Made by a program: the position numbers and the translations under genes. The notes under the pieces are model-generated. The model made no database searches. It had not been told where the DNA came from and was given only the letters and a program-made list of their open reading frames with translations. A stretch of DNA of 7,061 nt from Candidatus Cloacimonadota bacterium. Lineage in GTDB: Bacteria; Cloacimonadota; Cloacimonadia; Cloacimonadales; Cloacimonadaceae. The stretch is from positions 1-7,061 of the forward strand of contig JAQUJJ010000166.1 of the NCBI GenBank assembly GCA_028681035.1. The letters run 5' to 3'. This document shows positions 5,930-7,061 of this stretch, in pieces; the stretch's first letter is position 1, and each line of letters begins with the position of its first letter.

Positions 5930-6552
5930 CAGGATTGTCCTTTTTTCTTAAAACTAATTTTGTTTTCCTGGCCTTGCCACAGGCGCTGGATGTTTTGTCG
6001 ATGTTTTATGATGATCATCAAGACCACAATGACTGCCAAAGCCAGCAAAGCCCAATTGATTTCTTGACCTAATATCTGAAAGATTACGATGCTGAGGCCA
6101 AAGACACAGGCTCCTACTATCGAGCCCAGAGAGACATAGCGGGTTCTCGCCACTACCAGCACAAAGCTGATCAGGGCAAAAAGCAGGCTGAGAGGTGCCA
6201 GCGCCAGAAATACTCCTCCCGCTGTCGCCACTCCCTTGCCCCCTTTGAATTTCAACCAGATGGGGAAGACGTGTCCCAGGATGGCCAAAAGTCCGCAGAT
6301 GGGGACCAAAGGATGCGACGCAGTAAAGAAATGGCCTGCCAAAAGTACTGCGATCACCCCTTTCAACATATCCAGCACCAGCACGGTTACGCCCACTGTG
6401 GTGCCAAAGATCCTCAGGGCATTGGTCGCGCCGATATTGCCACTGCCTTCTGTGCGGATATCCTTCTTGTAAAAGAGTCTGGCCACTATCCAGCCCACCG
6501 GGATGCTACCCAGCAGGTAGGCTACCACAGGCATCCAATATTTAGGATCCAT
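5929..6552 (-). CDS. plsY: Acyl-phosphate:glycerol-3-phosphate acyltransferase
   Basis: An inner-membrane enzyme of 207 residues that transfers an acyl chain from acyl-phosphate to glycerol-3-phosphate, giving lysophosphatidic acid. All three family motifs are visible: GSGNIGATN (36-44), GHVFPIWLKFKGGKGVAT (93-110) with the glycine-rich phosphate-binding loop, and KHRQNIQRLWQGQE (183-196). Hydrophobic segments at about 5-26, 50-73, 82-100, 112-137, 141-162 and 166-182 fit the expected multi-pass topology. It is separated from der by a TAATG overlap (1 base). The nearest GAGG lies about 13 bases before the ATG, so initiation is probably helped by translation of der. Its acyl-phosphate source, PlsX, is not in this window. 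der next to plsY is a common neighbourhood in many bacteria. Confidence 0.97.
   Translation of the reverse strand: MDPKYWMPVVAYLLGSIPVGWIVARLFYKKDIRTEGSGNIGATNALRIFGTTVGVTVLVLDMLKGVIAVLLAGHFFTASHPLVPICGLLAILGHVFPIWLKFKGGKGVATAGGVFLALAPLSLLFALISFVLVVARTRYVSLGSIVGACVFGLSIVIFQILGQEINWALLALAVIVVLMIIIKHRQNIQRLWQGQENKISFKKKGQS
5938..5942 (-). promoter_or_regulatory. Shine-Dalgarno site for purF inside the plsY 3' end
   Basis: AAGGA on the minus strand, 8 bases before ATG 5929 and inside the last codons of plsY (KKKGQS). Together with the TGATG stop-start overlap it fits coupled translation of purF after plsY. Confidence 0.55.
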
Positions 6553-7061
6553 TATTTCTCGTCTTCCTCTTTGTCTCTGCCTTTAAAAATCAGTTTGATG
6601 GATACTCCGGTAAACTTAAATACTTCCCGCAGTTGATTGTTCAAGAATTTACGATAGTTTTCGGTAATCAGGCCCGGGGCATTGCAGAAAAAGATAAAGA
6701 TGGGTGGCTGTACTGCGACCTGGGTAATGTAAAATATCTTCACATGCTTGCCGGTAGGATGCGTGGGAGGGCGCCGTGCGATTACGGTTTCCATAAAGCG
6801 GTTCAGTTCAGAAGTGGGAATACGCTTTTTGCTTTCTTCTTCGATCTGCGCCACGCTTTCCATCAGTTTGTGAATGCGCTGATGGGTTTTGGCAGAGATA
6901 AAGATTACGGGCGCGTATTGCACAAAAGACATCTCTTCATGCAGGTCTTTGATAAACTCACCGGTGGTGCCGGTGTCTTTTTCCACCAAGTCCCATTTGT
7001 TATAGACGATGAGCAGATCTTTCGTCTTGCGCTGTGCATAAGAGGCAATCTTGAGGTCTTG
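6552..7061 (-). CDS. der: Ribosome-assembly GTPase Der, C-terminal part (5' end cut off by the window)
   Basis: The open frame runs to the window edge and gives 169 residues beginning QDLKIASYAQ. Der (EngA) is an essential tandem GTPase acting on the 50S ribosomal subunit. Visible here are the end of the second G domain, with G4 motif NKWD (residues 21-24 of the fragment) and G5 motif SAK (56-58), followed by the KH-like C-terminal domain (about 78-165), which includes NRFMETVIARRPPTHPTGK, FFCNAPGLITENYRKFL and VSIKLIFKGR. It ends with an acidic tail (KEEDEK). The first G domain and the P-loop of the second lie beyond position 7061. An apparent start at TTG 6989 is the Leu just after NKWD, so it is internal and not a real start. 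Confidence 0.96.
   Translation of the reverse strand, partial: QDLKIASYAQRKTKDLLIVYNKWDLVEKDTGTTGEFIKDLHEEMSFVQYAPVIFISAKTHQRIHKLMESVAQIEEESKKRIPTSELNRFMETVIARRPPTHPTGKHVKIFYITQVAVQPPIFIFFCNAPGLITENYRKFLNNQLREVFKFTGVSIKLIFKGRDKEEDEK

Noticed and set aside
6552..6989. A free-standing 145-residue gene starting at TTG 6989
   Set aside because: The frame is open to the window edge and the residues just before the TTG spell NKWD, the G4 motif of Der, so this is the 3' part of der.
1..7061. A defence island, mobile element, CRISPR array or RNA gene
   Set aside because: Coding sequence of known families fills the window nearly base for base; I found no direct repeats with spacers, no transposase, integrase or tRNA-like sequence, and no gene-free stretch where one could lie.

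Overview
The window is one continuous block of eleven functions, all on the minus strand, so transcription runs from position 7061 toward position 1. In that order the genes are der (5' end cut off by the window edge), plsY, purF, rfaE1, rfaE2, rseC, folB, a single reading frame joining folK to a glmU-like uridylyltransferase, a HIT-family protein, and a membrane-anchored LytR_C-domain protein (3' end cut off). Every junction overlaps by 1 to 19 bases or leaves a gap of 2 bases. No intergenic space could hold a terminator or a conventional promoter, so this looks like the interior of one long, translationally coupled operon whose ends lie outside the window. I see no RNA genes, mobile elements, CRISPR arrays or extended repeats, and no gene-free stretch of any size.

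Region by region: 6552-7061 is the C-terminal end of the ribosome-assembly GTPase Der. 5929-6552 is PlsY, which makes lysophosphatidic acid from acyl phosphate. 4553-5929 is PurF, the committing enzyme of purine synthesis, with all four Cys expected for the iron-sulphur cluster. 3122-4550 holds the two ADP-heptose enzymes as separate genes (kinase rfaE1, adenylyltransferase rfaE2). 2700-3119 is a small two-helix RseC-type membrane protein with a Cys cluster. 2344-2703 is dihydroneopterin aldolase FolB. 848-2362 is one uninterrupted frame containing complete FolK and then a GlmU-like protein with a shortened left-handed beta-helix. 352-855 is a HIT nucleotide-binding protein. 1-362 is a single-pass membrane protein with a LytR_C domain.

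The genes serve growth and envelope building: phospholipid head (PlsY), purines (PurF), surface heptose (RfaE1/RfaE2), folate (FolB/FolK), UDP-sugar (GlmU-like) and ribosome assembly (Der). ADP-heptose synthesis and an RseC-like protein suggest a diderm bacterium. The base composition looks moderate, the rfaE genes are split and the GlmU is short; together these made me think of a lineage in or near the FCB group, possibly Cloacimonadota. That placement is an impression from protein character, not a demonstrated assignment.

The region is mostly ordinary core metabolism. The points most worth checking are the in-frame folK-glmU junction with a strong internal Shine-Dalgarno site, the missing acetyltransferase part of GlmU, the orphan RseC, and the unusual mix of pathways locked into one overlapping operon.
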